In this document: in pieces, positions 44,107 to 51,926 of the stretch
Numbering within the stretch: position 1 is the first letter of the stretch
Layout of the letters: every line of letters begins with the position of its first letter
Assembly (NCBI RefSeq): GCF_040049255.1
Contig: NZ_JBDZDR010000002.1
Coordinates: forward strand, 620,001 to 684,000
DNA: 64,000 nucleotides
Reading direction: 5' to 3'
From: Pseudaminobacter sp040049255
Lineage (GTDB): Bacteria; Pseudomonadota; Alphaproteobacteria; Rhizobiales; Rhizobiaceae
The notes under the pieces: generated by a model
Told to the model about the DNA's origin: nothing
Seen by the model: the letters and a program-made list of their open reading frames with translations, nothing else
Database searches by the model: none
Made by a program: the position numbers and the translations under genes

Positions 44107-46068
44107 TCAGGCGCCTGCCTGCTCGACGAAACGTACCAGCACGGTTCCGTCCGTCACCTGCGCGCCTTCAGCCGCGATTTCCGCAATGGTCCCGTCATGC
44201 AGGGCCGCGATGGTGTGCTCCATCTTCATCGCTTCCAAAATCAGCAGCGGCTGGCCTTTCTTCACGGTGTCGCCCTTGTCAGCCCGCACGAGCTTGACGA
44301 GACCGGGCATCGGCGCGCGCATGCTGCCGACGCCCGCTTCTGCATCGGCTGCATTCGCGAAGGGATCGGGCACCGTGAACGTAAAGGAAGCGCCGTTTCC
44401 GAAAACCGTCACATGGCCCGGCCACAGCGCGGTTGCGGCGAGGTCGTCCCGCGACAGGGTGATGGGGGCGGCGGTGTCGACACGAACCGCGAAGCGATTG
44501 TCCGCGAGGGTGACAAGGGCGACCGCGTGTTCCTGCGCGTCGAAATGCAGGGACACTTGCCGTTCGATCGGATGGAAATGGCTGTAACCCGCAAGTGCCG
44601 CCCATGGATCGTCAGGCGATGTCTCCGTTGGCGTTATGCCGGAGGCCGCCAGAGCGGCACGGGCGATGCTGCCGGCATCGGGCCTGCGCTTGGCAGTCAG
44701 CGCCGCCTGTTTGCGTCCGATCAGGCCGGTGTCGACGTCGCCCGCGGTGAAATCCGCGTCCTGCGCAAGCGCGGCCAGGAAGCCGACATTGGTAACAGAG
44801 CCCGCAATTCGGGTCTCCTTCAGCGCATCCGCCAATGCGTCAAGGGCGGAACGCCTGTCATCAGCGTGGACGACGAGCTTTGCGATCATCGGGTCGTAAT
44901 AGGGCGAGATGGTATCGCCCTGGTGCACTCCCGTCTCGATGCGAACGGGTGAGCCTGCCGGAGCCTTCTGCGGGAACTCCAGATGGTGCAGCGTGCCGAT
45001 GGCTGGCAGGAAATCACGCTCGGGATCTTCGGCATAGATGCGCGCTTCGAAGGCGTGGCCGGAGAACGCGATCTCTTCCTGGCATTTCGGCAGCTTCTCA
45101 CCAGCCGCGACGCGAAGCTGCCATTCCACCAGATCGATGCCGGTAATCATCTCCGTTACCGGGTGCTCGACCTGCAGGCGGGTGTTCATTTCCATGAACC
45201 AGAAGCGGTCGGGCTTAAGCCCCCCGGAAGCGTCGACGATGAATTCGATGGTGCCTGCGCCTGAATAGGAAATCGTCTTGGCCGCGGTCACGGCCGCTTC
45301 TGTCATGGCCTGGCGCATCTCGGCGGTCATCCCGGGGGCGGGGGCTTCCTCGATCACCTTCTGGTGCCGGCGCTGCGCGGAGCAGTCGCGCTCGAACAGA
45401 TGGACGGCGTTGCCGAAATTGTCGCCGAAGACCTGAACCTCGATGTGGCGAGGCTTTTCGACGTATTTCTCGATCAGCACGCGGTCGTCGCCAAACGCAG
45501 CCTGCGCTTCACGCCGCGCACCCGATAGCGCATCGGCGAAATCGTCGGGATGGTCGACCCGGCGCATGCCCTTTCCGCCGCCGCCGGCACGCGCCTTGAT
45601 CAGAACCGGATAACCGATCTCGCGAGCCTTGGAGGACAGCAGAACGATGTCCTGCGCTTCGCCATGGTAGCCAGGCACAACGGGCACACCTGCCTCTTCC
45701 ATCAGGCGCTTGGCAGCATCTTTCAGGCCCATGGCGCGGATGGAGGCAGCCGAGGGGCCGATGAACACCAGTCCGGCCGCCTCCACCATTTCAACAAAGT
45801 CCGGATTTTCGGAAAGGAAGCCGTAGCCAGGATGGATTGCTTCGGCGCCGGTGGCCTTGGCTGCCGCTATGATCCTGTCGCCGCGCAGATAGCTCTCGCC
45901 GACAGGCGAGGCGCCGATATGCACCGCCTCGTCGGCCATGGCCACATGCAGAGAGCCGGCATCCGCGTCGGAATAGACCGCGACGGTGCGAATGCCCATG
46001 CGCCGTGCGGTACGGACGACGCGAACCGCGATCTCGCCGCGATTGGCGATCAGAATCTTGCTGAACAT
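44107..46068 (-). CDS. mccA: 3-methylcrotonyl-CoA carboxylase alpha subunit (biotin carboxylase + BCCP)
   Basis: A 653-residue biotin-dependent carboxylase subunit. The biotin carboxylase part (about 1-450) has the ATP-grasp glycine-rich loop ARAGGGGKGMR, the RDCSAQRRHQKV-EEAPAP segment, and EMNTRLQVEHPVTE. The C-terminal BCCP domain has EAMKMEH with the biotinylated Lys615. The order ivd-mccB-VOC-mccA shows that it works in leucine breakdown with MccB. The ATG at 46068 follows GGGAGGG; a TTG one codon earlier is less likely. Propionyl- or geranyl-CoA carboxylase is excluded mainly by context. Confidence 0.92.
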   Translation of the reverse strand: MFSKILIANRGEIAVRVVRTARRMGIRTVAVYSDADAGSLHVAMADEAVHIGASPVGESYLRGDRIIAAAKATGAEAIHPGYGFLSENPDFVEMVEAAGLVFIGPSAASIRAMGLKDAAKRLMEEAGVPVVPGYHGEAQDIVLLSSKAREIGYPVLIKARAGGGGKGMRRVDHPDDFADALSGARREAQAAFGDDRVLIEKYVEKPRHIEVQVFGDNFGNAVHLFERDCSAQRRHQKVIEEAPAPGMTAEMRQAMTEAAVTAAKTISYSGAGTIEFIVDASGGLKPDRFWFMEMNTRLQVEHPVTEMITGIDLVEWQLRVAAGEKLPKCQEEIAFSGHAFEARIYAEDPERDFLPAIGTLHHLEFPQKAPAGSPVRIETGVHQGDTISPYYDPMIAKLVVHADDRRSALDALADALKETRIAGSVTNVGFLAALAQDADFTAGDVDTGLIGRKQAALTAKRRPDAGSIARAALAASGITPTETSPDDPWAALAGYSHFHPIERQVSLHFDAQEHAVALVTLADNRFAVRVDTAAPITLSRDDLAATALWPGHVTVFGNGASFTFTVPDPFANAADAEAGVGSMRAPMPGLVKLVRADKGDTVKKGQPLLILEAMKMEHTIAALHDGTIAEIAAEGAQVTDGTVLVRFVEQAGA

Positions 46069-46098
46069 CAACCCTCCCGAAACGTCCGGCCTCGCCGG

Positions 46099-46869
46099 TC
46101 AGGCCCGACTGCCGACAAGCGCGAAGAGTGCGCCCTGCGGATCGGTGCATTGTACGATCCAGGCACCGCCCGGCACCTGTATCGGCCCCATCAGAACCTT
46201 GCCATTGTTTTCGGCGACCCGCTTTGCGGCCGCGTCGATGTCACCAACGTTGAAGTAATACAGCCAGTAGGGAGGTGAGGGGATTTGCGGCGGCTTCGTC
46301 ATCATGCCGCCGATCGCGTCGCCACCGGCTGCAAACAACTGGTAGGTGCCCATCTCTCCCATGTCGACCGCGTCGCCCTTGGTCCAGTGAAACTGGCTGG
46401 CATAAAAGTCGAAAGCGCTTTTCCAGTCCGCCGCGAGAAGCTCGTGCCAGCCGACATGGCCGGGAGTCATCTGCGGGGCCGGCGTACCGCCTTCGCCCTT
46501 GGGCGTGATCATCATGAACAACGCCCCTTGCGGGTCGGTCACCACGGAAAAACGGCCGATTTCTGGAATATCCTCAGGTTCGCGTATGACCTTGCCGCCG
46601 GCCTTGCGCACGCTTTCGGTGGCCGCGTCCACGTCGGCGGAGTAGAGATAGCCGATCCAGGCTGGCTTCATGCCGGCCGCTTCCGCGGGAGTGGCCATGA
46701 CGCCGGCCACCCCGGTATCGCCCGCCTTCATGATGACGTAGCGCATCTCGCCGCCGCTTTCCCAGGGCTCGGACTCCCAGCCCACCACGGTCTTGTAGAA
46801 GTTCTCTGCAGCATCGACGTCGCTGGTAATCAGCTCATACCAGACAAATTTGCTCGGATTGGCAGTCAT
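46099..46869 (-). CDS. Two-domain VOC (glyoxalase-like) protein
   Basis: A 256-residue protein of two vicinal-oxygen-chelate modules. The first begins KFVWYELITSDVDAAENFYKTVVGW and the second begins HVGWHELLAADWKSAFDFYASQF, each with the FY and GW-type pattern of the CFP32/glyoxalase family. The function is unknown. It is inserted between mccB and mccA with short gaps (52 and 30 bases), so it is probably co-transcribed with leucine catabolism. The frame opens at 46965 but the ATG at 46869 gives the proper domain start. Confidence 0.87.
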   Translation of the reverse strand: MTANPSKFVWYELITSDVDAAENFYKTVVGWESEPWESGGEMRYVIMKAGDTGVAGVMATPAEAAGMKPAWIGYLYSADVDAATESVRKAGGKVIREPEDIPEIGRFSVVTDPQGALFMMITPKGEGGTPAPQMTPGHVGWHELLAADWKSAFDFYASQFHWTKGDAVDMGEMGTYQLFAAGGDAIGGMMTKPPQIPSPPYWLYYFNVGDIDAAAKRVAENNGKVLMGPIQVPGGAWIVQCTDPQGALFALVGSRA

Positions 46870-46921
46870 GTCAGGCTCCTTCGTCGTCAGGTTGCTCTTT
46901 CGAGCCCGCGCCGGAGTGACG

Positions 46922-48529
46922 CTACATCCTAAATAGGCCGAATTTCGTGTCCGGCACCGGTGCATTGAGCGTGGCCGAAAGGCTTAGCGCCAGCACGTCG
47001 CGGGTTCTTGCCGGGTCGATTATGCCATCGTCCCAGAGCCGCGCCGAGGAATAAAGCGGGTGGCCCTCGTGTTCATATTTTTCGAGGATCGGCGCGCGGA
47101 ATGCAGCTTCTTCCTCCTCGGTCCACGTGCCGCCCCTGCGCTCGATGCCCTCGCGCTTGACCATCGCAAGCACGGTTGCGGCCTGCTCGCCGCCCATGAC
47201 CGAGATGCGCGCGTTGGGCCACATCCACAGGAAGCGAGGCGAAAATGCGCGACCGCACATGCCGTAGTTGCCGGCCCCGAAGGAACCGCCCACGATGACG
47301 GTGAGTTTCGGCACCTGTGCGGTGGCCACTGCGGTCACCAGCTTGGCGCCGTCCTTGGCAATGCCGCCGGCCTCGTATTTCGCCCCCACCATGAAGCCGG
47401 TGATGTTCTGCAGGAAAATCAGCGGGATCTTGCGTTGGCAACACAGTTCGATGAAATGCGCGCCCTTCAGCGCGCTTTCGGAAAACAGCACGCCATTGTT
47501 GCCGAGAATGCCCACCGGCATTCCGTGGATATGGGCAAAGCCGGTCACCAGCGTGGTGCCGTAGTTCTGCTTGAACTCGTCGAACTCGGAGCCGTCGACG
47601 ATGCGGGCGATAATCTCGCGGACGTCGTATGGGTGGCGGGTGTCGGTCGGCACGACGCCATAAATGTCTTCCGGCGCGTAGAGCGGCGGGATCGGCTTCT
47701 TTAGATCGAGCCCAATCGTCTTTTTCCGATTGAGGTTTCTGACGATCTGCCTTGTGATCGCCAGCGCATGCGCGTCGTCCATCGCGTAGTGGTCGGCCAC
47801 CCCGGAAAGCCGGGTATGGACGTCCGCGCCACCCAGTTCCTCGGCCGTCACCTCCTCGCCGGTTGCTGCCTTCACCAGCGGCGGGCCGCCCAGGAAGATG
47901 GTGGCCTGGTTGCGCACCATGATAGTTTCGTCGGACATAGCCGGCACGTAGGCCCCGCCAGCCGTGCAGGAGCCCATGACGCAGGCGATCTGCGGAATGC
48001 CCGCCGCCGACATGTTGGCCTGATTGTAGAAAATGCGGCCGAAATGCTCGCGGTCCGGAAATACCTCGTCCTGGTTGGGCAGGTTCGCCCCGCCGGAATC
48101 GACCAGATAGACGCAGGGCAGGTTGTTCTGCATGGCGATTTCCTGCGCCCGCAGATGCTTCTTCACCGTGACCGGATAGTAGGTGCCGCCCTTCACGGTG
48201 GCGTCGTTGGCGACGACCATCACCTCGCGCCCCTCGACCCGGCCGACCCCGGCGATCATGCCGGCCGACGAAATATCGCCGCCATACATGTTCCAGGCCG
48301 AGAACTGGCCGATTTCGAGAAAGGGCGAACCGGCATCCAGCAGCTGTGCAAGCCGCTGGCGCGGCAGGAGCTTGCCGCGCGCGGTGTGGCGCTTGCGCGC
48401 TTCCTCCGAACCGCCGCCCTCGACGATGGCAGCCTTCTCGGCAATATCGGCCACCAGCGTGCGCATGTGCTCGGCATTGGCCTTGAAGGTGTCGGAGGAG
48501 GGGGAAAGCTGGGACTGGATGACAGGCAT
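46922..48529 (-). CDS. mccB: 3-methylcrotonyl-CoA carboxylase beta subunit
   Basis: A 535-residue carboxyltransferase that moves CO2 from biotin to 3-methylcrotonyl-CoA. It has ARGKLLPRQRL-QLLD-GSPFLE, the crotonase-fold acyl-CoA and biotin sites with YLVDSGGANLPNQDEVFPD, MGSCTAGGAYVPAMSDE, and GGSFGAGNYGMCGRAFSPRFLWMWPNARISVMGGEQAA. The last motif is typical of methylcrotonyl-CoA carboxylase. It begins 1 base after the isovaleryl-CoA dehydrogenase stop codon. Confidence 0.95.
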   Translation of the reverse strand: MPVIQSQLSPSSDTFKANAEHMRTLVADIAEKAAIVEGGGSEEARKRHTARGKLLPRQRLAQLLDAGSPFLEIGQFSAWNMYGGDISSAGMIAGVGRVEGREVMVVANDATVKGGTYYPVTVKKHLRAQEIAMQNNLPCVYLVDSGGANLPNQDEVFPDREHFGRIFYNQANMSAAGIPQIACVMGSCTAGGAYVPAMSDETIMVRNQATIFLGGPPLVKAATGEEVTAEELGGADVHTRLSGVADHYAMDDAHALAITRQIVRNLNRKKTIGLDLKKPIPPLYAPEDIYGVVPTDTRHPYDVREIIARIVDGSEFDEFKQNYGTTLVTGFAHIHGMPVGILGNNGVLFSESALKGAHFIELCCQRKIPLIFLQNITGFMVGAKYEAGGIAKDGAKLVTAVATAQVPKLTVIVGGSFGAGNYGMCGRAFSPRFLWMWPNARISVMGGEQAATVLAMVKREGIERRGGTWTEEEEAAFRAPILEKYEHEGHPLYSSARLWDDGIIDPARTRDVLALSLSATLNAPVPDTKFGLFRM

Positions 48530-48530
48530 G

Positions 48531-49694
48531 TCAGAGGCTCTCCGCCATCATCTCGCGGCCGATCAGCCAGCGCCTTATTTCGCTGGTGCCGGCGCCGATC
48601 TCGTAAAGCTTGGCGTCTCGCAGCAGGCGGCCGGTGGGATAGTCGTTGATATATCCGTTGCCGCCCAGAAGCTGGATCGCATCCAGTGCCATCTGCGTTG
48701 CTTTCTCGGCGGCGAAGAGGATGCAGCCGGCCGCGTCCTTGCGGGTGGAGTGGCCACGGTCGCAGGCGCCGGCCACGCCATAGACATAGGCGCGCGCGGC
48801 GTTCATCGTCGTGTACATGTCGGCAAGCTTGCCCTGCACGAGCTGGAACTCGCCGATCGGCTGACCGAATTGCTTGCGCTCTCGCACATAGGGAACCGCC
48901 ACGTCCAGGCAGGCGGCCATGATGCCCAGCGGCCCGCCGGCCAGCACGGTGCGCTCATAGTCGAGGCCCGACATCAGAACCTCCACGCCCGCGCCTTCCT
49001 CGTGCAGCACGTTTTCGAACGGCACCTCGACATCCTCGAACACGAGTTCGCCGGTATTGGAGCCACGCATGCCGAGCTTGTCCAGCTTCTGCGCCACGGA
49101 AACTCCGGGCATGGTCTTTTCGACAACTAAGGCGGTTATGCCGCGCGACCCCTGCTCCGGGTCGGTCTTGGCATAGACCACCAGCGTGTCGGCGTCTGGG
49201 CCGTTGGTGATCCACATCTTGGTGCCGTTGAGCACATAGCGGTCATTGCGCTTTTCGGCGCGCAGCCTCAGCGAAACCACATCCGATCCCGAGCCTGCTT
49301 CCGACATGGCGAGCGCGCCGACCTTTTCGCCGGAGCACAGCGGCGGCAGGAAATTCTCCTTCTGCGCGGGCGTGGCCCAACGGTTGATCTGATTGACGCA
49401 GAGGTTTGAATGCGCGCCATAGGACAGGCCGACCGAGGCGGAAGCGCGCGAAATCTCCTCCATTGCCACGACATGGGCGAGATAGCCCATGCCGCTTCCG
49501 CCAATATCGGCCGAAGCGGTGATGCCAAGCAGGCCGAGCGCGCCCATCTCGGCCCACAGATGCGACGGAAACTGGTTGGAGCGGTCTATCTCCGCCGCCA
49601 GCGGCGCGATCCTGTCCTGGGCGAAGCGCCGCACCATGTCGCGAAGAGCATCGATTTCCTCGCCCAAACCGAAATCAAGCATTTGCGTGTACAT
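48531..49694 (-). CDS. ivd: Isovaleryl-CoA dehydrogenase
   Basis: A 387-residue FAD acyl-CoA dehydrogenase that converts isovaleryl-CoA to 3-methylcrotonyl-CoA. The catalytic base is Glu247 in GLDYERTVLAGGPLG, the isovaleryl-type position and context. FAD motifs include AMSEAGSGSDVVSL and KMWITNGPDAD, and the C-terminal QLLGGNGYINDYPTGRLLRDAKLYEIGAGTSEIRR is standard. Electrons go to ETF and then to ETF-QO (encoded at 34999-36651). It overlaps the regulator gene upstream by 20 bases. Confidence 0.94.
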   Translation of the reverse strand: MYTQMLDFGLGEEIDALRDMVRRFAQDRIAPLAAEIDRSNQFPSHLWAEMGALGLLGITASADIGGSGMGYLAHVVAMEEISRASASVGLSYGAHSNLCVNQINRWATPAQKENFLPPLCSGEKVGALAMSEAGSGSDVVSLRLRAEKRNDRYVLNGTKMWITNGPDADTLVVYAKTDPEQGSRGITALVVEKTMPGVSVAQKLDKLGMRGSNTGELVFEDVEVPFENVLHEEGAGVEVLMSGLDYERTVLAGGPLGIMAACLDVAVPYVRERKQFGQPIGEFQLVQGKLADMYTTMNAARAYVYGVAGACDRGHSTRKDAAGCILFAAEKATQMALDAIQLLGGNGYINDYPTGRLLRDAKLYEIGAGTSEIRRWLIGREMMAESL

Positions 49695-50304
49695 GGGCGC
49701 GCTCCCCAGGCTTTTCGGCGCCGGTCAGGCGCATGGTCATGGCAAGATAGGTCTCGACCACTTCTTCCACCGAGAGCCGCTCGTCGGGGCGAAACCAGAC
49801 AATCACGCCGGTGATCATCTGAATGATGGCAATTGCCGTCAGCCCTATGTCGTCGACGTCGAAAACGCCGGCTTCCGTCCCGTCACGCAGTATCTGGCGC
49901 AGTTCCTTTTCATAGGCAGTGCGCAGCCGAAGGATCGCGGTCAAATTATCGCGCGAAAGGCTGCGAAGCTCCATGTTGGACACATGGGTCGAATGCCGGC
50001 GTTCGACATGGAAGCGGATGTGGTTGCGCACATAGGCGGCAAGCTCCGCGCGCGGATCGTCGGTGGCCGGGCGCACCGCTTCCCAGGCCGCAAGCAGGCC
50101 TTCCATGTGCTCGCGCATCAGCGTGAACAGCAGCTCTTCCTTGGTGGGGAAGTAGCGATAGAGGGCGGCGGCCTGAACGCCGACCTCGGCGGCAAGCTGG
50201 CGCATGGAGACGGCCTCATAGCCGAACCGCGCCATCAGGTTGATCGCCGCGTCCCGAATGGCGGCTTCCGTCCTTCCACCGTCGGAGCCTGTCGTTCGCG
50301 CCAT
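49675..50304 (-). CDS. TetR-family regulator of the leucine catabolism operon
   Basis: A 209-residue TetR/AcrR regulator. The N-terminal DNA-binding domain has EAAIRDAAINLMARFGYEAVSMRQLAAEVGVQAAALYRYF, and the C-terminal helical domain is of the acyl-CoA-sensing type by size. It is the first gene of the ivd-mccB-VOC-mccA unit and overlaps ivd by 20 bases. A GAACGTTC palindrome lies about 30 bases upstream. Control by an acyl-CoA intermediate is an inference from the context. Confidence 0.88.
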   Translation of the reverse strand: MARTTGSDGGRTEAAIRDAAINLMARFGYEAVSMRQLAAEVGVQAAALYRYFPTKEELLFTLMREHMEGLLAAWEAVRPATDDPRAELAAYVRNHIRFHVERRHSTHVSNMELRSLSRDNLTAILRLRTAYEKELRQILRDGTEAGVFDVDDIGLTAIAIIQMITGVIVWFRPDERLSVEEVVETYLAMTMRLTGAEKPGERAHVHANA

Positions 50305-50335
50305 CCACTGCTCCCTTGCTGGAAAATAATAAAAC

Positions 50336-50343
50336 GAACGTTC
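50336..50343. promoter_or_regulatory. Operator candidate GAACGTTC upstream of the TetR gene
   Basis: A perfect 8-bp palindrome in an AT-rich context (AAAACGAACGTTCAATTA), within the likely promoter of the TetR-ivd-mcc operon. Autoregulation by the TetR protein is inferred. PsrA/FadR-like TetR sites often carry GAACG half-sites. Confidence 0.5.
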
Positions 50344-50539
50344 AATTAATTCAAGGTGCGACTGGCAGCATGAGATGGCGTCTTACCGGGGGCAGCAGAG
50401 GGCAAATGGAGAGCTGGGCTTCCGCCTCAAGTGGGAGAAGGATCGCCTTCTGGAACGGCCTATGTAGCCCGGACTTGGCGTCAGGCTTCGCAGGGGCGGC
50501 AGCCCTGTTGCGTGCAAAATTCCGGAGGCGAGGAGCAGC

Positions 50540-50573
50540 CGGTCTCCGCTCAGATCAGAGGTCGGAGACCGGT
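50540..50573 (-). terminator. Hairpin downstream of the aminotransferase gene
   Basis: Arms CCGGTCTCCG and CGGAGACCGG pair over 10 bp with a 14-base loop, 60 bases past the aminotransferase stop. The following bases on the minus strand lack a strong T tract, so the role is uncertain. Confidence 0.4.
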
Positions 50574-50633
50574 ATTTGGGTGGCGAGATCGAGAGGCGCG
50601 GAGATGCAGTTCGCCCGCCGCGCCGTGGGGAAA

Positions 50634-51743
50634 TCAGCCGCGGGCTGCTGCCAGTGCACCGGGCAGTTCCTCGCCGAAAATCTCCAGTTCGTGGTCGAGG
50701 CCCACGCTGACGCGAATGCAGCGGTTCAGCACCGGCGCCATCGGCTTGCGGATGAAGACGCCGCGAGCCAGCATGTGCTGCATCACCTTCATGGCGAAAT
50801 CGGCGTCGCCGCCGCAATCGATGGTCACGAAATTGGTGGCGGACGGGATGGGAGCGAGGCCGTTCTCGCGAGCAATCGCCGAGATGCGGTCGCGCCCGGC
50901 AGCAACCTTGGCCACTACCGTGGCCAGGTAGTCCTGGTCGGCAAGTGCAACTTCGCCAGCGATCTGGGCCATGCGACTGACGCCATAGTGATTGCGGATC
51001 TTTTCGAACTCGGAGATCAGCTGGGCGTCACCGAAGGCGTAGCCGCAGCGGATGCCGGCGAGACCATAGGCCTTGGAGAAGGTGCGCATGCGCAGCACGT
51101 TGAGGCGATCGACCTCGATCGGCGGCAGCGCGGAGGCCGGCGCCGTCTCGCCATAGGCCTCGTCCAGGATCAGCATGGTGGTTTCGGGCAATGCGTCCAT
51201 GAAACGGATCAGCTCGTCCGTCTCCCACCAGGTGCCCATCGGGTTGTCGGGATTGGAGAGATAGACCAGCGGCGCATTTTCCCGCTTTACCGCGGCGAGC
51301 AGCCCGTCCAGGCTTTCACGGTCGTTCTCATAAGGCACCGTCACCAGCCTGCCGCCGACGCCGGCGACATGGAAGTTGAACGTCGGATAGGCGCCAAGCG
51401 AAGTGACCACTGCGTCGCCCGGCGAAACCAGCATGCGAACCGCGAGGCTCAGCACACCGTCGATGCCTTCGCCGACGACCACATTGTCGGAGCCGAGCCC
51501 AAGGTAAGCTGCGAGCGCGGTGCGCAAATCATGATTGTCGGGATCGCAGTACATCCACATATCCTTGGCGACGTCCTGCATCGCTGCGATCACGCGCGGG
51601 GAGGGGCCGAAGCTGCTCTCATTCGCACCAATGCGGGCGCGGAACGGCCGCCCGCTCATTCTCACCTGCGCCTCCGGGCCGACGAAAGGCACCATTGCCG
51701 GAAGGGCGGCGATGATCGGGGTCAGGGGCGGGCGCTGCTTCAT
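50634..51743 (-). CDS. Class I/II aminotransferase, histidinol-phosphate type
   Basis: A 369-residue PLP-dependent aminotransferase of the HisC group. It has ANESSFGPSPRV near the start, YCDPDNHDLRTALAAYLG, SNPDNPMGT, DEAYGE, and the PLP-lysine motif RTFSKAYGLAGIRCGYA. The C-terminal SATNFVTID and RVSVGLDHELEIF complete the fold. It may act in histidine, tyrosine or phenylalanine metabolism; the sequence does not settle the substrate, and no his genes are nearby. Confidence 0.87.
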   Translation of the reverse strand: MKQRPPLTPIIAALPAMVPFVGPEAQVRMSGRPFRARIGANESSFGPSPRVIAAMQDVAKDMWMYCDPDNHDLRTALAAYLGLGSDNVVVGEGIDGVLSLAVRMLVSPGDAVVTSLGAYPTFNFHVAGVGGRLVTVPYENDRESLDGLLAAVKRENAPLVYLSNPDNPMGTWWETDELIRFMDALPETTMLILDEAYGETAPASALPPIEVDRLNVLRMRTFSKAYGLAGIRCGYAFGDAQLISEFEKIRNHYGVSRMAQIAGEVALADQDYLATVVAKVAAGRDRISAIARENGLAPIPSATNFVTIDCGGDADFAMKVMQHMLARGVFIRKPMAPVLNRCIRVSVGLDHELEIFGEELPGALAAARG

Positions 51744-51926
51744 GGGTTCATGGCTCTCAAATTTCAGGGGGCGACAACCTCATGGGCCATCGCGTCTGCC
51801 GGCAGATAGCAGAGTTCGGCCGGGCAGGCCTCAGGATTCTTGCGTGCCAGGCGGTTTGGAAGCCGTCAATTCCACCGGCAGAAAGCGGCGCGCCCGAACA
51901 GATCGGCCGGGCGCGCCGGGTAAGCG

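Larger units (their letters stand above)
50305..50633. other. Gap of about 330 bases between the TetR gene and the aminotransferase gene
   Basis: The left end holds the TetR operator candidate at 50336-50343. The middle (about 50425-50460) resembles the short 'gggagaagga' intergenic repeats common in rhizobia, but only one copy is in view. The right end holds a hairpin at 50540-50573. No ORF here looks real. Confidence 0.35.

Noticed and set aside
50420..50465. Member of a rhizobial intergenic repeat family (gggagaagga type)
   Set aside because: The sequence resembles such repeats but only one weak copy is present in the window, so no repeat can be claimed from this sequence alone.
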